From: Chitinophagaceae bacterium
GTDB taxonomy: Bacteria; Bacteroidota; Bacteroidia; Chitinophagales; Chitinophagaceae
Direction: 5' to 3'
Assembly (NCBI GenBank): GCA_947456805.1
Contig: CANGTN010000003.1
Location: 1 to 64,000, forward strand
DNA: 64,000 nt
Shown here: in pieces, positions 16,278 through 25,076 of the stretch
Position numbering within the stretch: position 1 is the stretch's first letter
Layout: every line of letters begins with the position of its first letter
Notes under the pieces: model-generated
What the model was told of the DNA's origin: nothing
Database searches by the model: none
What the model saw: only the letters and a program-made list of their open reading frames with translations
Made by a program: the position numbers and the translations under genes

Positions 16278-17564
16278 TTAATCTTTTACCGTAAACATAC
16301 TAATTCTTTTCTTTCTTATTAAAATACCCATCCCAGTCATCAAAGCAAAAATATTGATGCCAAATTGCCCTTCAAACGTATCATCTGTAATTAAGGGAAT
16401 CAACAAAATCAAACTCATTACAAATGAGAATATATTTTTGAAAAATAGCGGTTGAAGTAATAAAATCAATCCTAAGCTAAAACAGGTAATTCCCAACAAG
16501 CCGCTTCCTGCACCATAAATAAGCCATTGATTAGTAGGTAAAAAACGTTCATAATCCTTACTTGAAGGATGGTTAAGATTATGCCATTTTTCAACCTCGG
16601 ATTGTACATCACCAAAACCAACTCCAGTAATTAAATGCTGACTGATGATTGACATTCCGGCTTTCAATGATAAAACTCTATCTCCATCACTAGATCCTTC
16701 AGTATAAATTCCCTTGCTATAATTTCCAAAATCATACACCACATATTTAATGCGATTTTGAAGAGACTTCAAATTGTTATATGCTACAAAGGCAAACAAA
16801 CACATTGCTGCAATTAACAATACCCCTTTCCACCATTTTACTTTTGCTATCAAGTAAAACGCAGCAATAATGATTGTTGCATATAAGCAAACCAATCCTG
16901 TTTTTGCAGCTAGTAAATGTAAATACGCAATTAAAAAAAGAATTAAAATACTTGCAAATAGCTGCTCATTTTTTACTTTCCATTTCTTGTGAATCTGAAT
17001 ACGCTGATCCGAATTTGCAGACTCCGTATGATTTTTAGTTTTTAAAAAAACTACCCACAACAACGAAACTATATTCAGCACAATCAGCCAACTGTAACGT
17101 ATATGATCATCATCCATCAAAACGGGCATTACTTTTGCTTCAAGATAATTTTTTAAAATCAGTTCCTTATTAATTAAAAACTGAAAACAACTATACAATG
17201 CTGAAGTTGTTACTATAATTGTCAGCAACCAAATCAATCGTTTTATTTGATTAAAAGAAAGTTGTGCTGCCAATAATCCACAAACAACAGTGGGTAATGA
17301 AAGCTTCACTATTACACTTCTGTACCAAGCAGTTTTGCCTTCGCTCCAAAAACCAGAAATAATAACAGGCAACAAAATCAAAGCAATACCTAATAAAAGC
17401 ATTTTATATTGTGTCAAATTTTTCCAATTGGTTACTATAACAACAGCAAATCCAATTGATGCAACAGAAAGCAATGCTCTGCTATAAGCTAAACCAATAA
17501 TAAGAGCTGCAGTTAATACAACGGGTAATAGTTTTTTCCAATTATTTTTAAGGGATATTAGCAT
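16278..17564 (-). CDS. O-antigen ligase/polymerase-like membrane protein
   Basis: 428-aa polytopic membrane protein with about 10-12 hydrophobic helices and a long periplasmic loop around residues 275-340. The loop contains the GVGFGDV motif and a His-containing LNHPSSKDYERFLP segment of the Wzy/WaaL (O-antigen ligase) family. Such proteins transfer undecaprenyl-linked glycan to lipid A core or polymerise repeat units in the periplasm. Ligase versus polymerase cannot be separated from sequence alone. Its place among glycosyltransferases supports the family call. Confidence 0.82.
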   Translation of the reverse strand: MLISLKNNWKKLLPVVLTAALIIGLAYSRALLSVASIGFAVVIVTNWKNLTQYKMLLLGIALILLPVIISGFWSEGKTAWYRSVIVKLSLPTVVCGLLAAQLSFNQIKRLIWLLTIIVTTSALYSCFQFLINKELILKNYLEAKVMPVLMDDDHIRYSWLIVLNIVSLLWVVFLKTKNHTESANSDQRIQIHKKWKVKNEQLFASILILFLIAYLHLLAAKTGLVCLYATIIIAAFYLIAKVKWWKGVLLIAAMCLFAFVAYNNLKSLQNRIKYVVYDFGNYSKGIYTEGSSDGDRVLSLKAGMSIISQHLITGVGFGDVQSEVEKWHNLNHPSSKDYERFLPTNQWLIYGAGSGLLGITCFSLGLILLLQPLFFKNIFSFVMSLILLIPLITDDTFEGQFGINIFALMTGMGILIRKKRISMFTVKD

Positions 17565-17809
17565 TCTGCAACTAAATTCGTGTATTCATTTTACTATACC
17601 AAAATTTGAATCAGCATTTATCATACAAAGTATAACAAGTAAATTTTAAAGCGTTGAAACGTTTTTATTGTTGTAGTAAAAAAGTAGATAGATACTGAAT
17701 ATTTACTGTAGATTTTATGATTTCCAAAACAAAAAACTTATTGGTTTTGGATAACAAATGCAGTAGGTGAAATATATGTTGGTTACTTAAATTAAGATTT
17801 TACTAATTT

Positions 17810-19012
17810 ATGCCACAATTATTAAAAAGAAATTTTTATTTAAACGATTTAAAAATTTTCAAATACCAAATTTCTCTTCCGGTATTAATTTGGTTTGTAT
17901 TAACTGCAGTTACTGCATTGACAGAAATAAGCCGTGGCAGTGCAGGTATTAATAATTACCTCATTTTTAAAAATGTTTTTTGGCATACTATTCACCAGCA
18001 AAACTTGTATGCTTTCTATCCCGCAGAATATACAGATTGTAATCATTATGGTCCTTTTTTCAGTATTTTAATAGCTCCTTTTGCTTTATTACCGGTATAT
18101 ATAGGTTGCTTTTTATGGTGTATTGCCAATGCTGCATTTTTATTTTTTGCTATTAAACAATTGCCAATTTCAAACAAACAACACCAACTTGTTTTATTAA
18201 TTGGGTTTTTAGAATTGTTAACTTCCATACACAATGTACAATTCAATCCAATGCTTAGCGCATGGATTTTGCTGAGCTTTGTGTATATTAAAAAAGGAAA
18301 TGATTTTGTAGCCACCTTATTTATTGCAGCAGGGTTTTTCGTAAAAATTTATGGCATTGTGGGACTTTGTTTTTTTCTTTTTTCTGAAAACAAAATCAAG
18401 TTTATTTTTTCCTATATTTTTTGGGTAATTGTATTTTTTTGTTTGCCTATGTTACTATCTTCTCCACAATTTATTATTCAAACCTACCAAGATTGGTTTC
18501 ATTCACTCGTAGAAAAAAACCAATCAAATATTACATTGCAGCCCTCGGGCAATATGCAAGATATTTCTGCAATGGGCTTATTCAGAAGAATTTTTCAATG
18601 GCAAGGCTTTAAAAACATTTGGGTTACCGCGCCGGCAGCATTACTAATTTGTTTTCCGTTTTTACGAATTAAACAATACAAATATTTATCCTTTCAATTA
18701 ACTTATCTTGCTGTTGTATTATTCAGCACTGTACTTTTTAGTTCTTCTGCCGAGTCGGCAACTTATGTAATTGCAGTAACCGGATTTGCAATTTGGTATG
18801 TAATACAAAATAATTTTTCCAATAAAACATTAAATGTCTTATTATTTTTTGTGCTTATACTCACCAGCCTTTCCTCTACCGATTTATTACCAAGATATTT
18901 ACACAATACTTTTGTAAAACCTTATGCATTAAAAGCTTTACCCATTTTTACAGTATGGTTCATAGCAATCTATCAACTTTGGAGAAAAGATTTTAGTGAT
19001 GCCCAAAAATAA
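17810..19012 (+). CDS. GT87/DUF2029-like membrane glycosyltransferase
   Basis: 400-aa polytopic membrane protein with about ten predicted helices. An acidic first periplasmic loop includes FYPAEYTDCNHYGPFFS, where the YGPFFS segment is typical of the DUF2029/GT87 family (polyprenyl-phosphate-mannose-dependent mannosyltransferases in actinobacteria). In Bacteroidota the donor is unknown. It closes the glycan cluster on the right; meaB starts 38 bp downstream on the same strand but is functionally unrelated. Confidence 0.75.
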   Translation: MPQLLKRNFYLNDLKIFKYQISLPVLIWFVLTAVTALTEISRGSAGINNYLIFKNVFWHTIHQQNLYAFYPAEYTDCNHYGPFFSILIAPFALLPVYIGCFLWCIANAAFLFFAIKQLPISNKQHQLVLLIGFLELLTSIHNVQFNPMLSAWILLSFVYIKKGNDFVATLFIAAGFFVKIYGIVGLCFFLFSENKIKFIFSYIFWVIVFFCLPMLLSSPQFIIQTYQDWFHSLVEKNQSNITLQPSGNMQDISAMGLFRRIFQWQGFKNIWVTAPAALLICFPFLRIKQYKYLSFQLTYLAVVLFSTVLFSSSAESATYVIAVTGFAIWYVIQNNFSNKTLNVLLFFVLILTSLSSTDLLPRYLHNTFVKPYALKALPIFTVWFIAIYQLWRKDFSDAQK

Positions 19013-19050
19013 AAATTATAAAAAATCAGTGTTTGTTTATATTGAACAAT

Positions 19051-19938
19051 ATGTGGCAGCAATTATTACAAGAAATACAGGAAGGCAATATTAAAAGCTT
19101 AGCTCGTACTATTTCATTGGTAGAAAATGAATACGAAGGCTTTGAGCAATTTTTGCAAACCCTGCCACATTCATCCAATAAAATAATTGGTATTACCGGA
19201 CCACCAGGTGCAGGAAAAAGTACACTTGCAGATGCTTTAATTGAATCAATTGTTGAAGCTGGAAAGTCAGTAGCAGTTCTATGTATAGATCCTTCATCGC
19301 CTTTTAATTTGGGAGCATTATTGGGAGACAGAATTAGAATGAGCGAATGGTACAACCATCCCAATGTATTTATTCGATCATTGGCTACAAGAGGCAGTTT
19401 GGGTGGATTACATCCAAAAATTATTGAGATTACAGATGTATTAAAATCTGCTAGGTTTGATTATATTATTATAGAAACTGTGGGCGTTGGTCAAAGTGAA
19501 ATTGAAATAGCAGGATTAGCAGATACAACCATTGTTGTTGTTGTTCCTGAGGCAGGCGATGAAGTACAAACCATGAAAGCTGGACTGATGGAAATTGCAG
19601 ATATTTTTGTAGTGAATAAAGCCGACAGACCCGATGCAGATACTTTTGTAAAAAACCTCAATTTAATGTTGGCGCCTTCATTTCAGCAAGCAAATGAAGT
19701 AGCTATTATTAAAACAATTGCTTCAAAAAGAGAAGGTATACAAGAACTGATAAATGCCATTACAAAACACCAACAGCACATTCAAGCCTACGATAAAAAA
19801 TATTGGTTATTGGCTGAAAAAGCTTACTACTTAATTCAACAAAAAAGAATGACAGGGGTTGATAAAAAAATACTGAAGCAAGAACTGGAAAAGAACAAGG
19901 AAGCGAATTTGTACAAGTTTATAAGTAAGTATTTGTAG
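19051..19938 (+). CDS. meaB: methylmalonyl-CoA mutase-associated GTPase MeaB
   Basis: 295 aa from the ATG at 19051 (an in-frame TTG at 19033 is less likely). This is a SIMIBI-class P-loop GTPase with Walker A GPPGAGKST near residues 50-58, metal-site DPSSPF, DYIIIETVGVGQSE (switch II), and NKAD for guanine specificity. MeaB/ArgK proteins gate loading and repair of adenosylcobalamin in methylmalonyl-CoA mutase. No mutase gene is in the window; in many Bacteroidota the genes are unlinked. Confidence 0.95.
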   Translation: MWQQLLQEIQEGNIKSLARTISLVENEYEGFEQFLQTLPHSSNKIIGITGPPGAGKSTLADALIESIVEAGKSVAVLCIDPSSPFNLGALLGDRIRMSEWYNHPNVFIRSLATRGSLGGLHPKIIEITDVLKSARFDYIIIETVGVGQSEIEIAGLADTTIVVVVPEAGDEVQTMKAGLMEIADIFVVNKADRPDADTFVKNLNLMLAPSFQQANEVAIIKTIASKREGIQELINAITKHQQHIQAYDKKYWLLAEKAYYLIQQKRMTGVDKKILKQELEKNKEANLYKFISKYL

Positions 19939-19940
19939 TA

Positions 19941-20174
19941 CTAACTTTTCTGCTCCTCAGCAAGAAATTCTTTTTCCTTTTTCCACCATCTCCATCCTAC
20001 AAAACCCATAATCAATAAAGGCATCATCATTAAATAAACAATTGCATTATTGAGTGCAGATGCCGGACCTTCACCCAATTGTTGTGCCGTTTTGGTACAA
20101 ATAGAACATTGTGCATTGGATTGATAAAAACCCAAAATCAGAATTGTAATAAATAAAAATTTCAGCTGCTTCAT
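19941..20174 (-). CDS. small membrane protein with CxxC motif
   Basis: Start chosen at ATG 20174 (77 aa), giving a clean signal-peptide-like N-terminus ending SNAQ; a longer frame to 20213 is unlikely. After the cleavage site comes CSICTK (one CxxC pair), then a single membrane helix (about residues 41-62) and a basic/acidic C-terminal tail. I recall similar short proteins in Bacteroidota, but no function. A perfect -7 box TATCTTTG is present upstream at 20201-20194, without a clear -33 element. It converges on meaB with a 2-bp gap. Confidence 0.75.
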   Translation of the reverse strand: MKQLKFLFITILILGFYQSNAQCSICTKTAQQLGEGPASALNNAIVYLMMMPLLIMGFVGWRWWKKEKEFLAEEQKS

Positions 20175-20270
20175 GTCTATCTCATTTCGAAAGCAAAGAT
20201 AATTGCTTCTCATTTGTTAGAAAATGAATAACGATAAAACTATGAGAAAGTTTACCAAATTCCTTTCCTT

Positions 20271-20984
20271 TTACAAATCACCCAATTGTGGTCTTAGTAC
20301 AATCTCTTCTACACAGGCCTGTGGCGAAAGTTGTGCAGCAGCATATACCATTGTAGCTATATCATTTGCTTCCATGATTCTTTTTTCATCTACGCCACTT
20401 CCAATCCAGCTATCGGTATAAGCTGCTCCGGGGATAACAGATGTGACCTTTATTTGATGCGGCTTCATTTCTTCTCTCAAATTTTTACTAAAGCCCAATA
20501 ATGCATATTTGCTGATGCTGTAGCTGCCCCCATTTGCATACGCTTGCAATGAAGCAATGGAACAAATATTAAAAATATGTTTAGGTTGATTTTTTTCTTT
20601 AGCTGCCGCTATCATTTTTGGCAACAACATTCTTGTTAAATGATAAGCACTATTTAAGTTTGTTGTAATCATCTGCTCCAATAAACCCTCTGGTTCATCG
20701 TGAATAGACCCCGGCAAAAATTGTCCGGCATTGTTAATTAAAATATCGGGAGTTGCTTGTTCCAAACACCAGTCAGCAAAAGCTTTTAGTTCGGCTTTCT
20801 TGGTCACGTCTACACTAAAGACAAATATTTTACAATTAGGATATTGATTTACTATTTCTGCCGCTGTAGCATTAAGTTGTTCTAAGTTTCTTGCACCTAA
20901 AAAAAGGGTATTTCCCGTAGCTGCAAATTTAAAAGCCATTGCTTTTCCCAATCCTTTTGATGCACCTGTAATAATAATATTCAT
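20271..20984 (-). CDS. SDR-family NAD(P)-dependent oxidoreductase
   Basis: 237 aa from ATG 20984; the open frame continues to 21122 but without any SDR sequence. Classical short-chain dehydrogenase: TGASKGLG cofactor loop at residues 6-13, NNAG near 85-88, catalytic Ser in ICSIAS, and the YSISK pair (Tyr/Lys) about 14 residues on. PG near the C-terminal substrate loop is also present. Substrate unknown. Possible promoter element TTACTTTG lies just upstream (minus strand, 21009-21002). Confidence 0.92.
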   Translation of the reverse strand: MNIIITGASKGLGKAMAFKFAATGNTLFLGARNLEQLNATAAEIVNQYPNCKIFVFSVDVTKKAELKAFADWCLEQATPDILINNAGQFLPGSIHDEPEGLLEQMITTNLNSAYHLTRMLLPKMIAAAKEKNQPKHIFNICSIASLQAYANGGSYSISKYALLGFSKNLREEMKPHQIKVTSVIPGAAYTDSWIGSGVDEKRIMEANDIATMVYAAAQLSPQACVEEIVLRPQLGDL

Positions 20985-21302
20985 ATTGGTATGTTGATTT
21001 TGCAAAGTAAATGTAGTTGTATGTGAATATGGTATATCATATTTTATAAGTATTCGCCGGGAAATACGATAGGTTAATACACTATTTATGAAAATAATTA
21101 ACTTTTGCAGAACATTTGACACTATTAATTTAAATTAATTAACCATAATGAAGGGAAAATAAATCCTCAAACTGAAAAAATTAATATTTATGGTTTGTCA
21201 AATAGTTGCTGCACCTTATCTTTGCCGTCCTTTCACAAAATAGGGGTATGGTGGCCGCTGTTAAGTTGAAACAATATTTTTGGGTTAAGTAAATAAAAAA
21301 CA
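20985..21302. other. intergenic region holding SDR and rpmH promoters
   Basis: About 318 bp between divergent SDR and rpmH genes. It contains the well-formed rpmH promoter (listed separately) and a 78-nt rpmH leader. No open frame with recognisable protein similarity was seen in the rest. Confidence 0.5.
21195..21224 (+). promoter_or_regulatory. rpmH: Bacteroidota-type promoter for rpmH
   Basis: TTG (21195-21197) and a perfect -7 box TATCTTTG (21217-21224), 19 nt apart. The rpmH ATG is 78 nt past the box, leaving a leader that includes a G-rich stretch. Confidence 0.7.
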
Positions 21303-21458
21303 ATGAAACAAACATTCCAACCACATACACGTCGTAGAAAATCTGTACATGGTTTCCGCAAGCGCATGCAATCAGCTAATGGTCGAAAAGTATTGGCTAG
21401 TCGTCGTGCAAAGGGTCGTAAAAAACTAACCGTTTCTGACGAACGTGGGTTAAAATAA
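21303..21458 (+). CDS. rpmH: 50S ribosomal protein L34
   Basis: 51-aa, highly basic protein: N-terminus [20 protein letters not shown], then [20 protein letters not shown], which is the universal L34 pattern, with a short Bacteroidota-type C-terminal extension (about seven residues). It has its own strong promoter and is followed by a terminator. The usual rnpA and yidC neighbours are absent, so in this genome L34 stands alone. Confidence 0.97.
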   Translation: MKQTFQPHTRRRKSVHGFRKRMQSANGRKVLASRRAKGRKKLTVSDERGLK

Positions 21459-21486
21459 ATTCTTCTAGATTTAATGAATTAACTAT

Positions 21487-21516
21487 AAAAGTTCTACCAA
21501 TTGGTAGAACTTTTTT
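21487..21516. terminator. bidirectional terminator shared by rpmH and the ABC membrane gene
   Basis: Perfect palindrome AAAAGTTCTACC-AATT-GGTAGAACTTTT (21487-21514) flanked by A-run and T-run. It ends the rpmH transcript, and its left and central part is also the last codons and stop of the convergent ABC membrane gene (SSTNW-stop). Confidence 0.85.
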
Positions 21517-22360
21517 CGATTTCTATCCTTTGTGCAATATCATTTAATGATGCATATTTATCTACTGCATAAGGAATAGTGTCAAGTCCAGTTACAAAAC
21601 TTTTCACATAACTATACATCGCCACCAAACTGCCGGCATTTAACAACATTACTCCTTTGTGTGTGGTAATAAGAGAAAGGGTTATAACAATGATAGATAG
21701 CATTTCCATGATTCCAAAATTGATAGCTTGCTTATCAGAAATTTTGATCTGCCAATTTCTTAGTTTATCATAATGCTTATGAATAGCTAAAATATTTCCT
21801 GACTCAATTACATCAATTTGATTTTCCAGTTCGTCATTTTTTGTTTTGTTCAGCTGCTTCATCTTTTTTCCATAAAAATAACTGATGATCATTACGGGAA
21901 TTAATATGCTGAAACAAATAGCCACAACACGAATATCATAAAAGAACAATAATATTAGTGATCCGAAAATATTGTAAACAGCTTCTAAAACATACACCAA
22001 GTCATGCTCCAAAAAATCTACAAACTCTCTTGCCAAAGTGCTATGCGCAGAGAGTTTTGAAACATCTTTGTGATTGATTTGACGACTTAAAAAGTTGGTA
22101 ACTATTGTATTGTAAATGGAGGAATACGTTCTTGTATCATATCGTTGTCTGATAACGCCAACAATCATCCATAAAAACCGAACAACACATAAATAAATTA
22201 AACCGTTGTAGCTTTTATTAATCAGTCCGTTTACAGCTTCCCCCAAAAAATAAGGGGTTAACAAAGCGCCAAGCATTTCAAGAGAAAACAATATATATGT
22301 AATGAGCAATTGTAGCTTATGTTTTAGAAATATTTTTTTTAAAATTATCAGTTGAACCAT
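21494..22360 (-). CDS. ABC exporter membrane domain without ATPase domain
   Basis: 288 aa, covering only a six-helix type-I ABC exporter fold: helices around 16-37, 50-66, 128-142, 144-164, and 222-250, with the long cytoplasmic coupling regions between. No Walker A, signature or Walker B sequence follows; the frame ends inside the shared terminator palindrome. It is the last gene of the SET/ATP-grasp run, 163 bp downstream of the fusion gene. It could pair with an ATPase encoded elsewhere, act as a non-ATP-driven membrane sensor, or be a decayed exporter. The open frame of 288 codons argues for selection. Confidence 0.75.
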   Translation of the reverse strand: MVQLIILKKIFLKHKLQLLITYILFSLEMLGALLTPYFLGEAVNGLINKSYNGLIYLCVVRFLWMIVGVIRQRYDTRTYSSIYNTIVTNFLSRQINHKDVSKLSAHSTLAREFVDFLEHDLVYVLEAVYNIFGSLILLFFYDIRVVAICFSILIPVMIISYFYGKKMKQLNKTKNDELENQIDVIESGNILAIHKHYDKLRNWQIKISDKQAINFGIMEMLSIIVITLSLITTHKGVMLLNAGSLVAMYSYVKSFVTGLDTIPYAVDKYASLNDIAQRIEIEKSSTNW

Positions 22361-22523
22361 TTCTTAAAGTCTTTAAATAATTGCCTAATTGGTTTTATAA
22401 ATTCTATGCTTGTTCTAATTACTAGCTATTGATGCACTAGTTTGAGACTAATCCCTGAACTGATAGTTTAAAATAAAAAGTACTGAACAAAATTAAGAAA
22501 ATTGGAGAGGGTCATTTTTTAAA

Positions 22524-23927
22524 TTAGGTAATTGTTGTGTTTTTAACCCCTGAAATTTTACCTCTGCATTGAGCACTACCACACTGGCAGTCAAACGGTT
22601 GTGCAGTTTCATCTAAAAAGTTACTGTAATCTAAGGTCAACTCTTCATTATTGTTAATGTTTTGTAAAGCAACAACATTGAGTCCCAGATAAGTGGTGTT
22701 TGCGCTACAACTGTGGTTTTGTGGCGCCCAATCTACTGGGTTTTCGCTCCATAAAATATATACATCTTTGCTTATTGGGTATGCGTAGCGGGCAAAGTCT
22801 AATTGTTCCCTTTCATTCCAGTTTGCCGCTACATATTTTTTAGTCACAATTCTTTGTGCTTTTTCTTCTCCTTTAAAAATAACTTCTCCTTTATGTATTG
22901 GTTGGGTTGCGTAAATTCCATACCCTTCAATTGCATTTCCTTTGATACTATATTTTTTTTGTTTTCTATAGTGCCTTGCTATTCCTTCTGAAATGATATG
23001 TTGTAAAAATCCTGCTTGTCCAATGCCATCGTTGTATAAAATATAATCCGCGCTTCCTTCAAAACCATTGGTATAAAAAACGGAACATGTAAAATTAATC
23101 TCCAGAAAAAAAAGTTTGCCTTCATCATTCATTCTAAAGTCTAATCTTGCATAACCTTCACCATTGAATGCGGTGAAAATGCTTGCTGCAGCGGTTCTTA
23201 AAGCAATATCTAGTTCAACATCATTCACAGGAACATTTGCATCGGTATGTAAATCGGATGTTTTAAGGCTGTATGTTTTGAAGGAATTTGACTCAGGAAA
23301 AATAAATTCTACCGGTTTAAATGTGGTGCAAGTTTTACCATCAACATTTGCCGCAACTAAAACAGTAAACTCTCTTCCGGCTATATATTCTTCAACTAAA
23401 ATTTCATTGTATTCATCAATAATAGCTCCTACTTTTTTTTGCAGTTGCATTTCATTTTGAACCAATGAAAACTCATCAATACCCAAGCTATCACCGGCTT
23501 TTGCGGGTTTTACAAATAATGGAAACTGCAATGATTTAATTGTACTTTTTGATTCATCGGAAGATTGTAATAAACAAAATTTTGGGGTTGCTACGCCAGC
23601 ACAATAAGACACATACTTCATTAATGTTTTTGTTGGATCGTACAATAAAGTAGTAGGTCCTGTAAAAGGTAGTTGCAATAATTCTAAATAATAAATAACC
23701 TCTATGCTCGGCACATCCCATTCTAAATAACCTTCACAGAGGTTTACAAAAACACTAAACCCCTCTTTACTTAGTTTTTTTAATTGTTTGTAAACGGTGA
23801 GTTTGTGTAAAAAAATAGTAACTACTTCATCATCCGGGAGCAGGTGATTTAAAATTCTTGGAGGATCATAATGCCGATAATCAACAGTAGAATTTGAATA
23901 ATCGGGAAGTAGTACACAAATTTTCAT
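22524..23927 (-). CDS. ATP-grasp ligase fused to a C-terminal SET domain
   Basis: 467 aa with two domains. Residues about 1-320 are a D-Ala-D-Ala-ligase-like ATP-grasp: NLCEG near 62, FTGPTTLLY near 88, LFVKPAKAGDSLGI (ATP-binding Lys and glycine loop) near 138-151, and the metal ligands in ARLDFRMNDEGKLFFLEIN. Residues about 325-467 are a SET domain: EGYGIYA (SAM-binding GxG), NHSCSANT, EELTLDYSNF, and a post-SET CQCGSAQC zinc motif. The SET half should methylate a lysine-type amine; the ligase half should form an amide bond using ATP. I know no characterised protein with this architecture. Confidence 0.88.
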   Translation of the reverse strand: MKICVLLPDYSNSTVDYRHYDPPRILNHLLPDDEVVTIFLHKLTVYKQLKKLSKEGFSVFVNLCEGYLEWDVPSIEVIYYLELLQLPFTGPTTLLYDPTKTLMKYVSYCAGVATPKFCLLQSSDESKSTIKSLQFPLFVKPAKAGDSLGIDEFSLVQNEMQLQKKVGAIIDEYNEILVEEYIAGREFTVLVAANVDGKTCTTFKPVEFIFPESNSFKTYSLKTSDLHTDANVPVNDVELDIALRTAAASIFTAFNGEGYARLDFRMNDEGKLFFLEINFTCSVFYTNGFEGSADYILYNDGIGQAGFLQHIISEGIARHYRKQKKYSIKGNAIEGYGIYATQPIHKGEVIFKGEEKAQRIVTKKYVAANWNEREQLDFARYAYPISKDVYILWSENPVDWAPQNHSCSANTTYLGLNVVALQNINNNEELTLDYSNFLDETAQPFDCQCGSAQCRGKISGVKNTTIT

Positions 23928-23987
23928 ATTCTTTGCAGCTTAACAATGGTAATGCTTTACATCAAAATATTGTATGGAATAAAGCTA

Positions 23988-25076
23988 TTAATTTTTTGTA
24001 ATTGCATTGTATAAAATTTCACTTACCAAAGAGGTAAACGACTTTTCACTCACTTTCAAAATTGCACCAATGCTAGTATAATCTTCATCTTCACTTAGCC
24101 CACATTGGGCGTTCACTTCAAGTACGTACATTTTTTTGGTGGCATTATCCATTCTGATATCTGCTCTTGTATATCCCGTTCCTTTGCAGGCTACATAAGC
24201 CCTCCAGGCCAATCCTTTTATTGCTTCCTGAAGCTCTGAAGGTGCCGGTTGATACTCATAAAAATTTTCATCATTAGGCATGGGAGTTTCATCTTCATAA
24301 ATTTCCCACAATCTGTCGAACGATAAAAACTTTTCTACTGCCGGTAATGATGCGTGAAATACTCTTTCAACAGGTGTATAAATGATTGCACTTTCCGGTT
24401 GAAGATAATTACCTACAATCAATACCGTATATTCCGGTCCGTCAATAAAAGCTTCTGCAATAATACCATCGGTTGCTAATTGCCAGCCTCTGTAACCAGC
24501 AAACATTTTTTTTATTTGTGTAGTTAACTCGTGTTGATTATTCACAACATTTTTTACACTAACACCCATGCTGCCACCACTTACTGCCGGTTTTACAATG
24601 ATAGGGCTGCCAAGGGTTGTAAAAATATTTTCTATGTTTTCTTCAGCGTTTGTAATCGCTTGCCATTTTGCAGTTGCTACTTCGTGTTGATCAAATGCAT
24701 GTTTCATGGGTACTTTAGAAGTAGTGATGTGGTAAAAAAAGGCATCTGCTCCGGTGTAAATCAATTTTTTTTCTTCTAAATAATGAATCACAGAAATACC
24801 GGGGGTTCCATTCATTTCATCACCATCGCATAAATTAAAAATTATAGGTTGCAATGGTGGTGATGTGTGAATGATTGTATCAATGATTTCCTGATAATTA
24901 TTCATTGTTACAGGTTGCCATTGCCACTCAATATTTAATTTGGCAAAGGTTTTGGTATATTCTTCAATACTTTGCGTAAAATCATAGTAGTAGTCAATAT
25001 TTGCATCGGTAGTTTCTAAATGCGGAGCTAGTACCCAAACTTTTATTTGATGGAATATGGTCTCTAATTTGTTCAA
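23988..25076 (-). CDS. D-Ala-D-Ala-ligase-like ATP-grasp enzyme
   Basis: 362 aa. The start is TTG at 25076; upstream in-frame codons reach a stop after three, and the TTG overlaps the SET gene stop as TTGA, so translational coupling is likely. Features: NLCDGDEMNGTPG near 79-91, IIVKPAVSGGSMGVS (ATP-binding Lys and loop) near 160, and TRADIRMDNATKKMYVLEVN with the metal-binding Asp/Glu/Asn set. After EVN the substrate loop reads AQCGLSED, not the TxPGFT of true Ddl, so the substrate is unlikely to be D-Ala-D-Ala. It resembles the ligase half of the next gene. Confidence 0.88.
   Translation of the reverse strand: MNKLETIFHQIKVWVLAPHLETTDANIDYYYDFTQSIEEYTKTFAKLNIEWQWQPVTMNNYQEIIDTIIHTSPPLQPIIFNLCDGDEMNGTPGISVIHYLEEKKLIYTGADAFFYHITTSKVPMKHAFDQHEVATAKWQAITNAEENIENIFTTLGSPIIVKPAVSGGSMGVSVKNVVNNQHELTTQIKKMFAGYRGWQLATDGIIAEAFIDGPEYTVLIVGNYLQPESAIIYTPVERVFHASLPAVEKFLSFDRLWEIYEDETPMPNDENFYEYQPAPSELQEAIKGLAWRAYVACKGTGYTRADIRMDNATKKMYVLEVNAQCGLSEDEDYTSIGAILKVSEKSFTSLVSEILYNAITKN

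Noticed and set aside
20985-21122. N-terminal extension of the SDR
   Set aside because: The cofactor loop normally lies within ten residues of the start, as it does from 20984.
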